Origin: Rubrobacter sp.
GTDB taxonomy: Bacteria > Actinomycetota > Rubrobacteria > Rubrobacterales > Rubrobacteraceae
Direction of reading: 5' to 3'
Assembly: GCA_020253895.1 (NCBI GenBank)
Contig: JADDKG010000120.1
Span: 1-6,900 of the forward strand
DNA: 6,900 bases
Shown: piece by piece, positions 4,976-6,900 of the stretch
Position numbering within the stretch: position 1 is the first letter of the stretch
Layout: each line of letters starts with the position of its first letter
The notes under the pieces: model-generated
Told to the model about the DNA's origin: nothing
Databases searched by the model: none
Seen by the model: only the letters and a program-made list of their open reading frames with translations
Translations under genes and position numbers: made by a program

Positions 4976-5542
4976 ATGGCGCTTTTCAGGAAGAACGGAT
5001 CGGTTACCGTACGTTTGCGTTCCGGGGAGAAGGCCCCGAACTTCCAGCTCTCCTCGGCCCAGGGGGGCGTGTTCCGGCTGGACATAAGGACGGCGCATGG
5101 CCCGGTTATACTCGCCTTCGTGGACGCCGGGGAGGAGGCGCACGGGCTTCTGGAGCTCCTGAAGGAGCACAAGGACGAGTTCCAGCGCGCCGCCGTCGCC
5201 AACCGGTTCCGCGCCAGAGAGAAGAGCAGGGCCAGCGGCGAGGCGTATATCCGCATGGGACCCACGGTGACCGCAACGGTGGCGGCCGTCGTCCGGGCCG
5301 AGTCGATGGAGCAGGTGAAGGAGCTGCGGGAGCGGCTCCAGCTCCCCTACTACGTGCTGTGGGACGAGACGAACTGGGTCTCCGGAATGTACGGGGTCCC
5401 GGAGGGTAAGGCCGCGGTCGCGCTCGTGCAGAGCGACGGCACCCTGACCTGGTTCCCGGAGGTGGTGGAGTCGCTTCAGGCAGATAAGATACTGCAGGCT
5501 ATCTTCCCGGGCGGGGATAAAGGTTCGGTTGCTGGGAAATAA
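4976..5542 (+). CDS. Peroxiredoxin/thioredoxin-fold protein lacking all cysteines
   Basis: A 188-residue protein from ATG; AGGGG lies 4 bases upstream, within a direct repeat of GGATAGGG. GEKAPNFQLSSAQGGVFRLD (17-36) is the standard AhpC/TSA entry, with PVILAFVDAG (43-52) as the core strand. Where the peroxidatic cysteine (PxxxTxxC) should follow, the sequence is DAGEEAHGLLELL (50-62). Later pieces are also family-like: VAAVVRAESMEQVKELRERL, then PYYVLWDETNWVSGMYGV and ALVQSDGTLTWF, before a short C-terminal tail. An insertion around residues 74-98 (RFRAREKSRASGEAY) is unusual. There is no cysteine anywhere, so neither peroxidase nor disulfide chemistry is possible. It may be a structural or binding partner, or bind another ligand. 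It diverges from the NuoI-like gene and may share its regulation. The fold is well supported; the role is unknown. Confidence 0.75.
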   Translation: MALFRKNGSVTVRLRSGEKAPNFQLSSAQGGVFRLDIRTAHGPVILAFVDAGEEAHGLLELLKEHKDEFQRAAVANRFRAREKSRASGEAYIRMGPTVTATVAAVVRAESMEQVKELRERLQLPYYVLWDETNWVSGMYGVPEGKAAVALVQSDGTLTWFPEVVESLQADKILQAIFPGGDKGSVAGK

Positions 5543-5543
5543 A

Positions 5544-5579
5544 TGCCCACCCAGAAGATGGCAGGGGCTGTCGTGGGCA
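5544..5579 (+). terminator. Possible terminator hairpin after the peroxiredoxin-fold gene
   Basis: TGCCCAC (5544-5550) pairs with GTGGGCA (5573-5579), beginning one base after the stop codon, with a 22-base loop. No T run follows directly; a TTTT lies about 18 bases further on. The stem is clear, but function as a terminator is uncertain. Confidence 0.35.
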
Positions 5580-6292
5580 AACAGGGGTTGCAGGCTGTTT
5601 TACATACAAGCGGTTAATGGCTCCTTTATTGCCCAAGGGTGGTAACTTGAGCAACCGTGTGCCGGGGGTGCTGCTCTTGTGGAGCACGGCGATTCGTAGC
5701 CGACCGAGGTGTACCGCGTGTTATAGAGAGCGCGGCTATGTACAGCAGGGGATCAAATCTGCTGTCTGCTAGCGGATACGCTGCCGACGTGCGGGCGTTT
5801 CTGGAGTGCTATCCGCCTGTAGCATGCTCTGCTGAGAGTGCTGAGTGAGCAGCTGAGCCAGACCCGCGAGACGATCCTGTGGTCAGCGCTGGATCCGTTG
5901 AGGGCTACATAGCCGCTTGGCTGCTGAAACTGCGCCGGCTTAAGGCGGTCATCACATCGAGCTCGGTGCTCTGGGGGATCCCTAGTCCCGGTAACTCGCC
6001 GGGAGTAGGCTGGAACTTTTTCCTTTCGGCGACGTGTGACGTGCGCCCGATTCTGGTGGTCCCGTGGGTTGAATCCGCCGGGGGTTAGCGTTGCTGCACA
6101 CCTCCACGCGCCATATTCAGCGGTATCTGCCGTTCCTCGTCTCCAGCAGCTCTCCCGAGCGCGGGCGGTCGTGCAGCTCGGCGTGGCCTCTGACGCGAAG
6201 AAAGGTCCACCAATGGTATGCTGCCTACGACCGCTGGTGGAAGCAATGTGTGAAGCCGACTGAGCTTCTCCGTCGAGTAGCCTCGGTGGTCC
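5580..6292. other. Lower-GC stretch with no intact gene, probably decayed
   Basis: About 700 bp between the peroxiredoxin-fold gene and the hemerythrin-like gene. GC content is visibly lower (55-63% in sampled 60-base lines around 5700-5820, against 73% in a sampled line of the preceding gene). All frames on both strands are broken into pieces of under about 80 codons. Plus-strand pieces have some protein-like runs, such as a frame at 5657-5848 containing ADVRAFLECYPP, LSEQLSQTRETILWSALD in another frame near 5843-5900, and one at 6091-6315 containing RRKVHQWYAAYDRWW. They switch frame between pieces, as expected of a gene decayed by frameshifts, perhaps a transposase. I cannot name the family, no terminal inverted repeats or target duplications were found, and an unrecognised RNA is not excluded. 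Confidence 0.4.
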
Positions 6293-6900
6293 TCAGGGCA
6301 GACATCTCCGGATAAGCTTTCTGCGCTCCTGCACGTCCGTTACCTTGTCCAATGCCGGGTAGAGGATGTTCTTCTCCCTGTTGTCGTGGTGCTCATGGAG
6401 CCGCTTGTACCAGTAGCCTTTGTCGAACAGCTCTATAATCTCCCGACGTCGCTCCCCGGGAGCCTTTCTTTCAAGAAGGGGTATAGTCTTCCTGAAGTCC
6501 TCGAGCAGCCGGATCATCTTTCTGTGCTCGTTCAAATAGAGCTTTGGATCTCCGCCCGGGATTCTACCCGCCCGGGCATACACGGGTAACAAGATCTCCT
6601 CCTCGACCCTGATGTGCTGCCGCTGGCCCTCATATACCCGCTCCAGCAGCTCCATGGCGAGCCCGAAATCCTGCTCAAGCAAAGCCTCCTGATGGGCGAG
6701 AAAGAGTTCGTCTACCCACTCGTGCACGCCGAGCAGAGCTGAAAAACTCTCCGGTGGCGGCTCTCCCAAAGATACCTCGGCAACCCGCCTGAGCTCGCCA
6801 ATCACCTTCTCCACCGGCACATCTCTCTCCCCTGCAAAACGCTCCAGGGTCCTGTCTGGACCATCCTCCTCAAGACCTACAGATCCGTAGCGGGAGAGCA
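6293..6900 (-). CDS. Hemerythrin-type di-iron protein, RIC/YtfE-like, 5' end beyond the window
   Basis: The frame is open from the window edge to TGA at 6293 (201 residues visible). A GTG at 6820 with GGGGAG upstream could start a 175-residue protein, but the 26 upstream codons read like protein too. RYGSVGLEEDGPDRTLERFA followed by a VPVEKVIGEL helix matches the second half of the ScdA_N/DUF542 domain that precedes the hemerythrin domain in RIC (repair of iron centres) proteins, so I favour a start outside the window. Counting from that GTG, the di-iron ligand pattern is complete: H33 or H43, then H69 with E73, H99, and H145 with E149, with spacings close to those of E. coli YtfE (H129/E133, H160, H204/E208). 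The CCGG cysteines usual in DUF542 are absent, GLEEDGPD standing there. Likely role: cytoplasmic di-iron handling, or an O2- or NO-related function. Repair activity is not shown. Confidence 0.8.
   Translation of the reverse strand, partial: LSRYGSVGLEEDGPDRTLERFAGERDVPVEKVIGELRRVAEVSLGEPPPESFSALLGVHEWVDELFLAHQEALLEQDFGLAMELLERVYEGQRQHIRVEEEILLPVYARAGRIPGGDPKLYLNEHRKMIRLLEDFRKTIPLLERKAPGERRREIIELFDKGYWYKRLHEHHDNREKNILYPALDKVTDVQERRKLIRRCLP

Noticed and set aside
4780..5265. A 161-codon minus-strand frame.
   Set aside because: It is antisense to the peroxiredoxin-fold gene and crosses the divergent promoter region; its serine- and arginine-rich product is typical of a shadow frame.

Overview
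The window is high-GC bacterial DNA. It uses GTG starts freely, AGG/AGA arginine codons and ATA isoleucine codons despite the GC richness, and strong GGAGG ribosome binding sites. A [3Fe-4S][4Fe-4S] ferredoxin starting MAYVITEACIGTK, a NuoI-like protein and an SbnI/SerK-like protein fit a thermophilic actinobacterium. Rubrobacter is my best guess, from general resemblance only.

Layout, left to right: a minus-strand ParB/sulfiredoxin-fold gene resembling the free-serine kinases SerK/SbnI (49-810); a possible 52-residue single-span membrane protein (863-1021, minus); tRNA-Pro(GGG) (1070-1143, minus); a short plus-strand gene for a serine-recombinase catalytic fold with its active site lost (1211-1606); a strong hairpin between converging genes (1617-1648); a minus-strand cupin (1675-2061) with its own promoter.

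The centre is a minus-strand electron-transfer group. A NuoI-like two-cluster ferredoxin (4056-4607) is followed, after a 457-bp gap, by a compact two-gene operon: a 7Fe-type ferredoxin (3335-3598) and a flavoprotein of the NuoF/RnfC/PduS superfamily that contains no cysteine (2142-3308). The two-gene operon has a perfect TATAAT -10 box, no recognisable -35 box, and a CRP/FNR-type dyad (TTGACCCGGATCAC) centred exactly 41.5 bp upstream of the predicted start point. That is the class II activator position. My reading is a soluble or membrane-peripheral NAD(P)H/ferredoxin/quinone electron-transfer module in which the flavoprotein relies on ferredoxins supplied in trans, under a redox- or nucleotide-sensing CRP/FNR-family regulator. 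The pairing and reaction are inference.

To the right, diverging from NuoI, is a peroxiredoxin/thioredoxin-fold gene without any cysteine (4976-5542). It is followed by about 700 bp with lower GC and no convincing gene, which looks decayed. The right edge holds a minus-strand hemerythrin-type di-iron protein (6293 to the edge). Its frame stays open to the window end and its N-terminal part resembles the ScdA_N/DUF542 domain of RIC (YtfE/ScdA) proteins, so it is probably 5'-truncated by the window.

Four neighbouring proteins (recombinase fold, peroxiredoxin fold, cupin, NuoF/RnfC-like) keep a known fold but lack residues normally needed for catalysis or cofactor binding. No CRISPR array, intact mobile element or replication origin was seen.
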